From Buchnera aphidicola (Lipaphis pseudobrassicae) (lineage in GTDB: Bacteria; Pseudomonadota; Gammaproteobacteria; Enterobacterales; Enterobacteriaceae), in NCBI RefSeq assembly GCF_005081185.1, contig NZ_CP034870.1:434511-458195 (forward strand): 23,685 bases of DNA, given 5' to 3'. Under the pieces are notes generated by a model. It was not told where the DNA came from. It made no database searches and saw only the letters and a list, made by a program, of their open reading frames with translations. Every line of letters starts with the position of its first letter. Position 1 is the first letter of the stretch. Position numbers and translations under genes: made by a program. Positions 15,342-23,685 of the stretch are shown here, in pieces.

Positions 15342-16010
15342 TTACTTCATTTTTCTAATTACTTTAATTCCACTTTTTGTCCCAATCAAGGCAATATCAG
15401 CACGTCTTTTAGCAAATAAACCTACTGTCACAACGCCAGGTAACGAATTAATTTTTTTTTCCATAGATATAGGATCTTTTATACATAAATTATATACATC
15501 TATTATAATATTACCGTTATCTGTAATAATATTTTTTCGATATTTTGGTTGTCCTCCAATTTTTATTATTTCTTTAGAAACGTACGACAAAGCCATTGGA
15601 ATAATTTCAATAGGCAAAGGGAATCTACCAAGAACATTCACTATTTTTGATTTATCAACGATACAAACAAATTTTTTTGACATTGCAGCAATAATTTTTT
15701 CTCTAGTTAAAGCCGCTCCTCCTCCCTTGATCATTTGCATCTGATGATTTATTTCATCAGCACTATCAAAATAAATAGTAAGTGAATTAAAATTTTTTAA
15801 GTTAAAAACTTGTATTCCTTGTTTTTGTAACAAAGATGTAGAAGTATTAGAACTAGATACTGCTCCATATATTATATCTTTTATTGTACTCAATGCTTCA
15901 ATAAAGTAAAAAATAGTCGTCCCGGTTCCAACTCCAATAATAGCACCAGGATGAATATAATCTAGTGCAGCCCATGCTGCTTTTTTTTTTAATTTGTCTA
16001 CTAAATTCAT
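15342..16010 (-). CDS. rpiA: Ribose-5-phosphate isomerase A
   Basis: Interconverts ribose 5-phosphate and ribulose 5-phosphate in the non-oxidative pentose phosphate pathway, feeding nucleotide and shikimate synthesis. The 222 residues (E. coli 219) show IGVGTGTT (phosphate loop), [24 protein letters not shown] with the catalytic lysine K95, and VTVGLFA. The catalytic acid motif is DSADE (D82, D85), whereas the family usually has DGADE. A run of ten A lies near the start in the coding sense (15981-15990). No clear Shine-Dalgarno is seen. Confidence 0.97.
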   Translation of the reverse strand: MNLVDKLKKKAAWAALDYIHPGAIIGVGTGTTIFYFIEALSTIKDIIYGAVSSSNTSTSLLQKQGIQVFNLKNFNSLTIYFDSADEINHQMQMIKGGGAALTREKIIAAMSKKFVCIVDKSKIVNVLGRFPLPIEIIPMALSYVSKEIIKIGGQPKYRKNIITDNGNIIIDVYNLCIKDPISMEKKINSLPGVVTVGLFAKRRADIALIGTKSGIKVIRKMK

Positions 16011-16158
16011 AATGTAAAAAACTTATTTTAAAAAAATAAAAAATATCTTGCATAATTTAATTAGAAATTCACAATTTATAAATTATAAACTTATAAACTT
16101 ACATTTTTAAAAAAATATTGTTTATTTAAAGGAGTTTAAAAATAGATAATATTTAGAA

Positions 16159-16233
16159 TGGCTGGGGTACCTGGATTCGAACCAGGGATGCCGGTATCAA
16201 AAACCGGTGCCTTAACCTCTTGGCTATACCCCA
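16159..16233 (-). tRNA. glnU: tRNA-Gln (UUG)
   Basis: Reads CAA and, by wobble, CAG. The acceptor TGGGGTA/TACCCCA is perfect, discriminator G is followed by an encoded CCA (16161-16159), the anticodon TTG lies at 16200-16198, and the T-arm is CCTGG TTCGAAT CCAGG. It is nearly identical to E. coli glnU, with one extra base in the D-loop. It is last in the Met-Leu-Gln cluster and close to glnS, whose product charges it. Confidence 0.97.
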
Positions 16234-16254
16234 ATATTTATATGTTTTAAAATA

Positions 16255-16336
16255 TACGGGAGGCGAGATTTGAACTCGCAAACCTTTCGGTGCCAGAACC
16301 TAAATCTGGTGCGTCTACCAATTTCGCCACTCCCGC
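16255..16336 (-). tRNA. leuW: tRNA-Leu (UAG)
   Basis: Reads CUA and other CUN codons. The anticodon TAG lies at 16302-16300 in loop TTTAGGT, a class II variable arm is present, and the T-arm is GCGAG TTCAAAT CTCGC. The acceptor is GCGGGAG/CTCCCGT, so the first pair is G1-U72 instead of the E. coli G1-C72. Discriminator A is present and CCA is not encoded. It is the middle gene of the cluster, as in E. coli metT-leuW-glnU. TrmD is expected to methylate its G37. Confidence 0.97.
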
Positions 16337-16344
16337 TAAAAAAA

Positions 16345-16421
16345 TGGTAGCTACGACGGGATTTGAACCCATGACCCCAGCGTTATGAGTGCTGTGCTCT
16401 AACCAACTGAGCTACGTAGCC
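16345..16421 (-). tRNA. metT: Elongator tRNA-Met (CAU)
   Basis: The anticodon CAT lies at 16387-16385 in loop CTCATAA, and the D-arm GCTCAGTTGGTTAGAGC and T-arm TTCAAAT match E. coli metT. CCA is encoded (16347-16345). There are two departures from E. coli: the first acceptor pair is G1-U72 (GGCTACG/CGTAGCT), and the anticodon stem CAGCA/CGCTG ends in an A31-C39 mismatch. It lacks the initiator's three G-C pairs in the anticodon stem, so it is the elongator. It is first in the tRNA cluster. Confidence 0.95.
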
Positions 16422-16448
16422 TATGAAATATTTAGTTATCTAATGATT

Positions 16449-16482
16449 ATTATACTTTATAATATATCAATTGAATAATCAA
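16449..16482 (-). promoter_or_regulatory. Candidate promoter of the Met-Leu-Gln tRNA cluster
   Basis: On the minus strand a consensus TATAAT (16454-16449) and an overlapping TATAAA (16461-16456) lie about 28 bases before tRNA-Met. A TTGATT (16482-16477) is 22 or 15 bases upstream of these, so the spacing is not ideal. Placement is right but AT content makes chance matches likely. Confidence 0.35.
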
Positions 16483-16537
16483 CAAAAATATTTTCTATAA
16501 ATTTATATTTAGACAAATAAAAATTAGCGAGAATAAA

Positions 16538-18214
16538 ATGAATAATACAACAAAAAAATATCAAAATAATTTTATTGGACAAATTATAAATAAAGACTTT
16601 AAAGAAGATGATAAATTATCACTTCACACTCGGTTTCCACCTGAACCAAACGGATATCTTCATATTGGTCATGCGAAATCAATATGTTTAAATTTTGAGC
16701 TTGCAAAAATATATAATGGAAAATGTAATCTTCGATTTGATGATACAAACCCATTAAAAGAAAATATCAAATATATTAATGCAATTCAAGAAGATATTAA
16801 CTGGTTGGGTTATAAATGGCATAACAATATACATTATTCTTCTGAATATTTTTCAAAATTATATAAGTATGCAAAGGAATTAATCAAAAAAGGTCTTGCT
16901 TACGTTGATCAATTAACAAAAGAACAAATACGCGAGTATAGAGGAACTTTAAAAAAACCAGGAAAAAATAGTCCATACAGAGATAGAACCATTCAAGAAA
17001 ATATAGAATTATTTCAAAAAATGAAAAAAGGAGAATTTTCTGAAGGAGAAGCCTGCTTGCGTGCAAAAATTGATATGGAATCTCCTTTTATCATCATGCG
17101 TGATCCAGTTATATATAGAATAATTTTTACTAAACATCATCAAACTAAAAAAGAATGGTGTATATATCCCATGTACGATTTTGCTCATTGTCTTTCTGAT
17201 TCTATTGAAGGAATTACGCATTCATTATGTACATTAGAGTTTCAAGACAATAAATTTCTATATAATTGGATTTTAAAAAATACTAGTGTAGAAAAGCATC
17301 CTAAACAATATGAATTTTCTCGATTAAACTTAGAATTTTGTATTTTATCTAAAAGAAAATTATCAATATTAATTAAAAAAAACGTTATAAAAGGATGGGA
17401 TGATCCTCGTATACCAACTTTATCTGGTTTAAAAAGAAAGGGATACACACCATCTTCTATTAGAAGTTTTTGTGAAAAAATTGGTATAACTAAACAAAAT
17501 AGTTTAATAGAATTTTCTATGTTAGAACACTGTATTAGAAAGGAATTAAATAAAACAGCAATTCGCACTATGGCCGTTTTAGAACCAATTAAAATATTTT
17601 TATATAATTTAGATGAAAATCATAGAGAAATATTTACAGTTCCTAATCATCCTAAAAAGCCAGAACTAGGAACTCATGAAATTCTTTTTACTAATATAGT
17701 ATATATTGATAGATCAGATTTTAAAGAAAAATATAATAAAAAATATAAAAAATTAAAACTTGGAGGAGAAATACGTTTAAGATATGCTTATGTAATAAAA
17801 GCAGAAAAAATAGAAAAAGATAAATATGATAATATCATTCAAATTACATGTTACTGTGATATAAATACTTTAGGAAAAAAATCAAAAAATAATAAAAACC
17901 CTTCAGTAATACACTGGATTTCCATAAAAAATGTATTTCCAGCAGAATTTAGAATTTATAATCATTTATTCAATATAAAAAATCCGGAAAGAGAAAAAAA
18001 TTTTATTTCGTATATTAATCCAAATTCATTAATAATAAAAATGGGATTTATAGAAAAAAAAGTAGGAAAGAAAATAATAAAAAAAATAGGAGAAACATTT
18101 TTTCAATTTGAAAGAATTGGTTATTTTTGCTTAGATAATATTGATTCTGAAAAAAATAAATTAGTATTTAATCGTACTGTTGGTTTACGTGATTTATGGA
18201 ATCCAGAAAAATAA
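16538..18214 (+). CDS. glnS: Glutaminyl-tRNA synthetase
   Basis: Charges tRNA-Gln directly with glutamine. This class I enzyme has 558 residues (E. coli 554). The HIGH motif is at 42-45 within [15 protein letters not shown], and the KMSKS equivalent is LSKRK at 270-274 (E. coli MSKRK). The Rossmann core region includes RFDDTNP and [22 protein letters not shown], and the C-terminal anticodon-binding beta barrels end in [11 protein letters not shown]. There is no strong Shine-Dalgarno. It is divergent from the tRNA cluster that includes its substrate tRNA; the E. coli asnB and nag genes between them are lost. Confidence 0.98.
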   Translation: MNNTTKKYQNNFIGQIINKDFKEDDKLSLHTRFPPEPNGYLHIGHAKSICLNFELAKIYNGKCNLRFDDTNPLKENIKYINAIQEDINWLGYKWHNNIHYSSEYFSKLYKYAKELIKKGLAYVDQLTKEQIREYRGTLKKPGKNSPYRDRTIQENIELFQKMKKGEFSEGEACLRAKIDMESPFIIMRDPVIYRIIFTKHHQTKKEWCIYPMYDFAHCLSDSIEGITHSLCTLEFQDNKFLYNWILKNTSVEKHPKQYEFSRLNLEFCILSKRKLSILIKKNVIKGWDDPRIPTLSGLKRKGYTPSSIRSFCEKIGITKQNSLIEFSMLEHCIRKELNKTAIRTMAVLEPIKIFLYNLDENHREIFTVPNHPKKPELGTHEILFTNIVYIDRSDFKEKYNKKYKKLKLGGEIRLRYAYVIKAEKIEKDKYDNIIQITCYCDINTLGKKSKNNKNPSVIHWISIKNVFPAEFRIYNHLFNIKNPEREKNFISYINPNSLIIKMGFIEKKVGKKIIKKIGETFFQFERIGYFCLDNIDSEKNKLVFNRTVGLRDLWNPEK

Positions 18215-20149
<1,935 letters not shown>

Positions 20150-20175
20150 AATTTTTAAATATATTAAGGTAAAAA

Positions 20176-21480
20176 ATGTCTAAAATTATAAAAGTTATAG
20201 CTCGTGAAATAATAGATTCACGAGGCAATCCTACTATAGAATCTGAAGTACACTTAGAAGGAGGTTTTGTTGGTTTAGCTTCTTCTCCTTCTGGAGCTTC
20301 AACAGGTTCTTTAGAAGCTTTAGAACTAAGAGATAGAAACAAAAATAGATTTTTTGGAATGGGAGTTAAAAAAGCAGTTACACTAGTTAATGAAAAAATA
20401 TCAAATATTTTAAAAAATAAAAATGCTAAAAATCAACATGATATTGACCATACTATGATTGATTTAGATGGTACAATTAACAAATCAAAATTAGGAGCCA
20501 ATGCTATTTTATCTGTTTCTTTAGCTGTTGCTAAAGCAGCGGCTCTATCAAAAGGTATGCCATTATATCAACATATTGCAGAAATTAATAATACTCCAGG
20601 TATTTTTTCTATGCCTCTTCCGATGATTAATGTTATTAATGGTGGAAAACATGCAAATAATAACATTGATATTCAAGAATTTATGATTCAACCAATAGGT
20701 GCAAAAACAATTAAACAAGCTATACGAATGGGATGTGAAATTTTTCATGCGTTAGGTTTGTTACTAAAAGAAAAAAATATGAGTACAACAGTAGGAGATG
20801 AAGGAGGATATGCTCCTAATTTAAAATCTAATGAAGAAGCTTTAAATTTAATTCAAAATGCAATACAAAAAACTAAATATAAAATAGGAACAGATATACA
20901 ACTAGCAATAGATTGTGCTGCATCTGAATTGTATAATAAAAATAATAAAACATATGAACTAAGAGGAGAAAAAAAGAATTTTTCTTCAAAAGAATTCACG
21001 CATTATTTAGAAAAATTATCCAATAAATATCCTATTTCTTCTATTGAAGATGGACAAGATGAATCTGATTGGGATGGATTCTTATATCAAACCAATCTAT
21101 TAGGAAAAAAAATACAACTAGTAGGAGATGATCTATTTGTTACTAATAAAAATATTTTAAAAAAAGGAATTAAAAAGGGTATTGCAAATTCTATTTTAAT
21201 TAAATTAAATCAAATTGGAACATTAACAGAAACACTTGAAGCAATAAATATGGCAAAAAAATCAAATTATAGTGTTATAATATCGCATCGATCCGGTGAA
21301 ACTGAAGATGCATATATAGCTGATTTATCCGTAGGAACATCATCTGGACAAATTAAAACTGGTTCAATGAGTCGTTCTGATAGAACAGCAAAATATAATC
21401 AATTGATTAGAATTGAAGAAGTTTTAGGTAAAAAAAATGCACCATTTCATGCATTAAAAGAAATTACATCAGCATTCTAA
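20176..21480 (+). CDS. eno: Enolase
   Basis: Glycolytic dehydration of 2-phosphoglycerate to phosphoenolpyruvate. In E. coli it is also a degradosome component bound to RNase E. The 434 residues (E. coli 432) contain the motifs [56 protein letters not shown] with catalytic E209, [19 protein letters not shown] with catalytic K343, and [19 protein letters not shown] lies seven bases before the ATG. The phosphoenolpyruvate it makes also feeds the aromatic pathway that AroQ serves. Confidence 0.98.
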   Translation: MSKIIKVIAREIIDSRGNPTIESEVHLEGGFVGLASSPSGASTGSLEALELRDRNKNRFFGMGVKKAVTLVNEKISNILKNKNAKNQHDIDHTMIDLDGTINKSKLGANAILSVSLAVAKAAALSKGMPLYQHIAEINNTPGIFSMPLPMINVINGGKHANNNIDIQEFMIQPIGAKTIKQAIRMGCEIFHALGLLLKEKNMSTTVGDEGGYAPNLKSNEEALNLIQNAIQKTKYKIGTDIQLAIDCAASELYNKNNKTYELRGEKKNFSSKEFTHYLEKLSNKYPISSIEDGQDESDWDGFLYQTNLLGKKIQLVGDDLFVTNKNILKKGIKKGIANSILIKLNQIGTLTETLEAINMAKKSNYSVIISHRSGETEDAYIADLSVGTSSGQIKTGSMSRSDRTAKYNQLIRIEEVLGKKNAPFHALKEITSAF

Positions 21481-21514
21481 TCTAGAAAATAAAAATCATT
21501 CTCTAAAAAAGAAT

Positions 21515-21555
21515 CAGGTATTTTTTAAAAAAATATGCCTGTTTCTTGTTTTTTT
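21515..21555 (+). terminator. Intrinsic terminator of pyrG-eno
   Basis: CAGGTAT (21515-21521) pairs with ATGCCTG (21535-21541), including one G-U pair. The AT-rich inner part can extend the stem, and a T-rich tail ending in seven T (21549-21555) follows. It sits 35 bases after the eno stop and just before queE. Confidence 0.7.
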
Positions 21556-21567
21556 AAATGTTAATTA

Positions 21568-22239
21568 ATGAGAAAACTTATGTACTATCCAGTGAATGAA
21601 ATGTTTCAAACAATACAAGGAGAAGGTTACTATAGTGGAATACCATCAATTTTTATTCGATTGCAAGGTTGTCCAGTTCATTGCAAATGGTGTGATACAA
21701 AACATACATGGACATGTTCTGATACGAATAAAATTTCTATCGAAGAATTGATAAAAAAAAATATATCGAATAAAACATGGAGTTATATTGACGTTAAAAC
21801 AATAATTTTCAATATAAAAAAACAAAAATGGAAAGCTAGACATATAGTCATCACCGGTGGAGAACCATGTATATATAATTTATCATTTCTTACATATGGG
21901 TTAGAAAAGAATGGATTTACTTGTCAAATCGAAACAAGTGGTACTAAATTAATTAGCTGTTCTTTTAATACCTGGGTAACAGTTTCACCTAAAAAACATA
22001 AAAATACATTGTATAGTTCAATATTACGAGCAAATGAAATTAAATATCCAGTTTTAAAAAAAGAAGATTTATCATATTTAGATGCAATATTATCAATATT
22101 AAAAAATCGAAAAAACTGTCATATTTTTTTACAGCCGATTAGTCAAAACAAAGAATCATTGAAAATTTGCATCGAAACATGTATCATTAGAAATTGGCGA
22201 CTTTCTATACAAATTCACAAATATATCTTGATAAGATAA
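21568..22239 (+). CDS. queE: 7-carboxy-7-deazaguanine synthase QueE
   Basis: Radical SAM enzyme turning 6-carboxytetrahydropterin into 7-carboxy-7-deazaguanine on the way to queuosine in tRNA. The 223 residues match E. coli, with the iron-sulfur cluster motif CPVHCKWC (C35, C39, C42), NEMFQTIQGEGYYSG at the start, ITGGEPCIYNL (SAM-binding GGEP) and LQPISQNKE near the end. The E. coli protein begins MQYPINEM, so the ATG at 21580 (MYYPVNEM) is an equally good start; no Shine-Dalgarno decides. It converges on queD, the preceding step, with only 16 bases between the stops. Confidence 0.95.
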   Translation: MRKLMYYPVNEMFQTIQGEGYYSGIPSIFIRLQGCPVHCKWCDTKHTWTCSDTNKISIEELIKKNISNKTWSYIDVKTIIFNIKKQKWKARHIVITGGEPCIYNLSFLTYGLEKNGFTCQIETSGTKLISCSFNTWVTVSPKKHKNTLYSSILRANEIKYPVLKKEDLSYLDAILSILKNRKNCHIFLQPISQNKESLKICIETCIIRNWRLSIQIHKYILIR

Positions 22240-22255
22240 ATGTTTATAATTGTTT

Positions 22256-22618
22256 TTAATTTCCTTTATAAATACATCCAGATGTACAAGTTTCTTTAAC
22301 AATTACAGCAGTTAATAAAGGTAATTTAGATTTTAAATTATTCCAAATCCATCGCGCTAAAATTTCACTAGTTGGATTTTCTAATCCAGGTATTTTATTT
22401 AGAAAATTATGATCTAACTGATCATAAATAGGCTTAAATTTTAATTTAATATCAGAATAATCTATAATCCATCCAGTTTCTTTTTTAACTGTTCCTTTTA
22501 ATTCTAAACGAACTGAAAAAGAATGACCATGTAATCGTCCACATTTATGTCCTTTAGAAACATAAGGTAAATAATGTGCAGCTTCAAAAATAAATTCTTT
22601 AAATATTGTAGTTGTCAT
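22256..22618 (-). CDS. queD: 6-carboxytetrahydropterin synthase QueD
   Basis: Makes 6-carboxy-5,6,7,8-tetrahydropterin from 7,8-dihydroneopterin triphosphate; its product is the QueE substrate. With the start at MTTTIFKEF it has 120 residues, as in E. coli. The zinc histidines H15 (FEAAHYLP), H30 and H32 (RLHGHS), the catalytic C26 (GHKCGRL) and [13 protein letters not shown] are all present. An ATG 12 bases upstream would add MYKY, which the E. coli protein lacks. QueC, QueF, Tgt and QueA, needed to finish queuosine, are not in this window. Confidence 0.96.
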   Translation of the reverse strand: MTTTIFKEFIFEAAHYLPYVSKGHKCGRLHGHSFSVRLELKGTVKKETGWIIDYSDIKLKFKPIYDQLDHNFLNKIPGLENPTSEILARWIWNNLKSKLPLLTAVIVKETCTSGCIYKGN

Positions 22619-22639
22619 GTACTTATACACACGTATATA

Positions 22640-22663
22640 TTAGTTAGTTAATTAGTTAGTTAA
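22640..22663. repeat. Tandem 12-bp duplication upstream of queD
   Basis: TTAGTTAGTTAA occurs twice head to tail (22640-22651 and 22652-22663), itself built of TTAG/GTTA tetramers. It lies in the spacer between the end of nlpD and the start of queD, where it would sit in or near the queD leader. Confidence 0.75.
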
Positions 22664-22684
22664 TAAATTTAAAAAAATTAAATT

Positions 22685-23685
22685 TTAATAAAAATTATTT
22701 TTTTTGTTAATCTTTGGTAAAATACTTAATGGATTTACTGATTCCCCTCTATAACGTATTTCAAAATAAAGACGGACTAACTTTTTTTCTGATAAACCCA
22801 TTGTAGAAATTTTTTGATTTGCACGTACTTTATCTCCTAATTTTACTAAAATTAAATCATTAAAAGCATAAATACTAAGATAATCTTCATCATGTTTAAT
22901 GATAATTAATCGTCCATATTTTTCAAATAAATCAGTTACAAAGACTACTTTACCATCGGCTACTGAGAAAATTGGTTGTCCTTTAAAGCCAGAAATTTCC
23001 ATTTCTTTATTTTTTGATTTAACATTGTAAAAATATTGAATATTTTTAGTATTTACAGGCCAATTCCAATTTTTAGAAAAAATAGAAGATTGTATTTTTA
23101 ATCGAGAATTATTTTTTTTAAAATCCTTGTTATTTAAAAAACATAATTTCATAGATTTTGTATCATAATTATTTAACTCATTTTTTAAAAAATTTGACAT
23201 ATTTAAAGAATTTTCAAATAAAAATTTACAAGAAATAATGTTTTTTGTTTTTTTTTCATTTCGTTTTGCAATTGAACAACTATATTTATTTTTATCTATT
23301 AAAAAATTACCTATCCATATTTTTTGACCTACAAAAATTTTATAAGGTTTTTTAATAAAATTAAATTTAGACAATTCATAATAACTATGACCAGATTTTT
23401 TTCCAATAGAATAAAGAGTATCTTTAGATTTTACGACATAAAACATTTTAAATTTATTTTTTTTAAAAACTCCAATAAAATTATTATTAGAAATTATAAA
23501 TTCTTCTTTATTTAAAGAAAAATTTTTCATTTTTACAAATGAAAAGCATTCATTTTGTTTTAAAAAAATAAATTTTCTTATGTTATTTTTGTAAAATTTA
23601 GCACGTAAATTATTTTTCTGATAAAATAAAATATTTTTATTTATTTTTAATATAGAATATGCAAAAACAAAATCATTAAAAACAA
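22685..23685 (-). CDS. nlpD: NlpD-like LysM/LytM envelope protein, 5' end beyond the window
   Basis: In E. coli NlpD is an outer-membrane lipoprotein that activates the amidase AmiC during cell separation. The first in-frame ATG (23530) gives 281 residues, but the frame stays open upstream to the window edge (at least 51 more codons), so the gene is probably cut by the window. A LysM domain starts at MFYVVKSKDTLYSIG (about residues 29-73 from that ATG). A poorly conserved linker and a C-terminal LytM/M23 domain follow (GFKGQPIFSVADGKVVF, GRLIIIKHDEDYLSIYAF, LYFEIRYRGESVNPL). The histidines used by active M23 enzymes are absent, as expected for a non-catalytic activator. EnvC is the alternative, but LysM plus VNPL favours NlpD. 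Confidence 0.82.
   Translation of the reverse strand, partial: VFNDFVFAYSILKINKNILFYQKNNLRAKFYKNNIRKFIFLKQNECFSFVKMKNFSLNKEEFIISNNNFIGVFKKNKFKMFYVVKSKDTLYSIGKKSGHSYYELSKFNFIKKPYKIFVGQKIWIGNFLIDKNKYSCSIAKRNEKKTKNIISCKFLFENSLNMSNFLKNELNNYDTKSMKLCFLNNKDFKKNNSRLKIQSSIFSKNWNWPVNTKNIQYFYNVKSKNKEMEISGFKGQPIFSVADGKVVFVTDLFEKYGRLIIIKHDEDYLSIYAFNDLILVKLGDKVRANQKISTMGLSEKKLVRLYFEIRYRGESVNPLSILPKINKKNNFY

Noticed and set aside
15990..16160. 6S RNA gene near fau/rpiA, as in E. coli
   Set aside because: No long hairpin with a central bubble or G+C-containing stem is visible; the spacer is AT-only and too simple.
22619..22630. Upstream ATG of queD (MYKY extension)
   Set aside because: E. coli QueD begins at the following methionine and the extra residues are not conserved.

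Overview
The window reads as a piece of the reduced chromosome of an insect endosymbiont of the Buchnera aphidicola type. This is inferred from five features: extreme A+T richness (intergenic DNA is almost only A and T); a full set of Escherichia-like housekeeping genes at normal length; adenine-rich, lysine/asparagine/isoleucine-heavy proteins; runs of E. coli-like gene order joined at new breakpoints; and the absence of mobile elements, prophage or CRISPR. A type II dehydroquinase (aroQ) in place of the E. coli type I enzyme also fits Buchnera. I cannot assign the aphid host.

Layout. 1-2064: rpsP-rimM-trmD-rplS, a translation operon ending in a clear terminator. 2105-5700: tldD (-), aroQ (+), fis (-), rluD (-). 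tldD/aroQ/fis come from a different ancestral neighbourhood than rplS and rluD. 5846-11685: bamD, alaS, csrA, tRNA-Ser(GCU), tRNA-Arg(ACG) and gshA, in the E. coli order with genes deleted between them. 11816-16010: metK (-), endA-rsmE (+), rpiA-fau (-). 16159-18214: a minus-strand tRNA cluster Met-Leu-Gln, a shrunken metT-leuW-glnU operon, divergent from glnS. 18497-23685: pyrG-eno, queE (+), queD (-) and a minus-strand nlpD that runs off the right edge.

Most genes serve translation and RNA modification: ribosomal proteins S16 and L19, RimM, TrmD, RluD, RsmE, AlaS, GlnS, five tRNAs and two steps of queuosine precursor synthesis. The rest cover nucleotide and central metabolism (PyrG, Eno, RpiA), one-carbon and methyl metabolism (MetK, Fau), glutathione (GshA), aromatic precursors for the host (AroQ), envelope assembly (BamD, NlpD) and two global regulators (Fis, CsrA).

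The most notable signal is endA. Its signal-peptide start and its mature nuclease lie in different frames joined at a run of ten T. All eight cysteines and the catalytic region are kept, so transcript slippage or -1 frameshifting may rescue it. Other points are a nested two-way terminator between gshA and metK, weakened 1-72 pairs in two tRNAs, an NlpD-type LytM domain that has lost its histidines, and a hairpin plus GGA sites in the csrA leader. I found no new mobile, defence or biosynthetic system; this is core symbiont genome.
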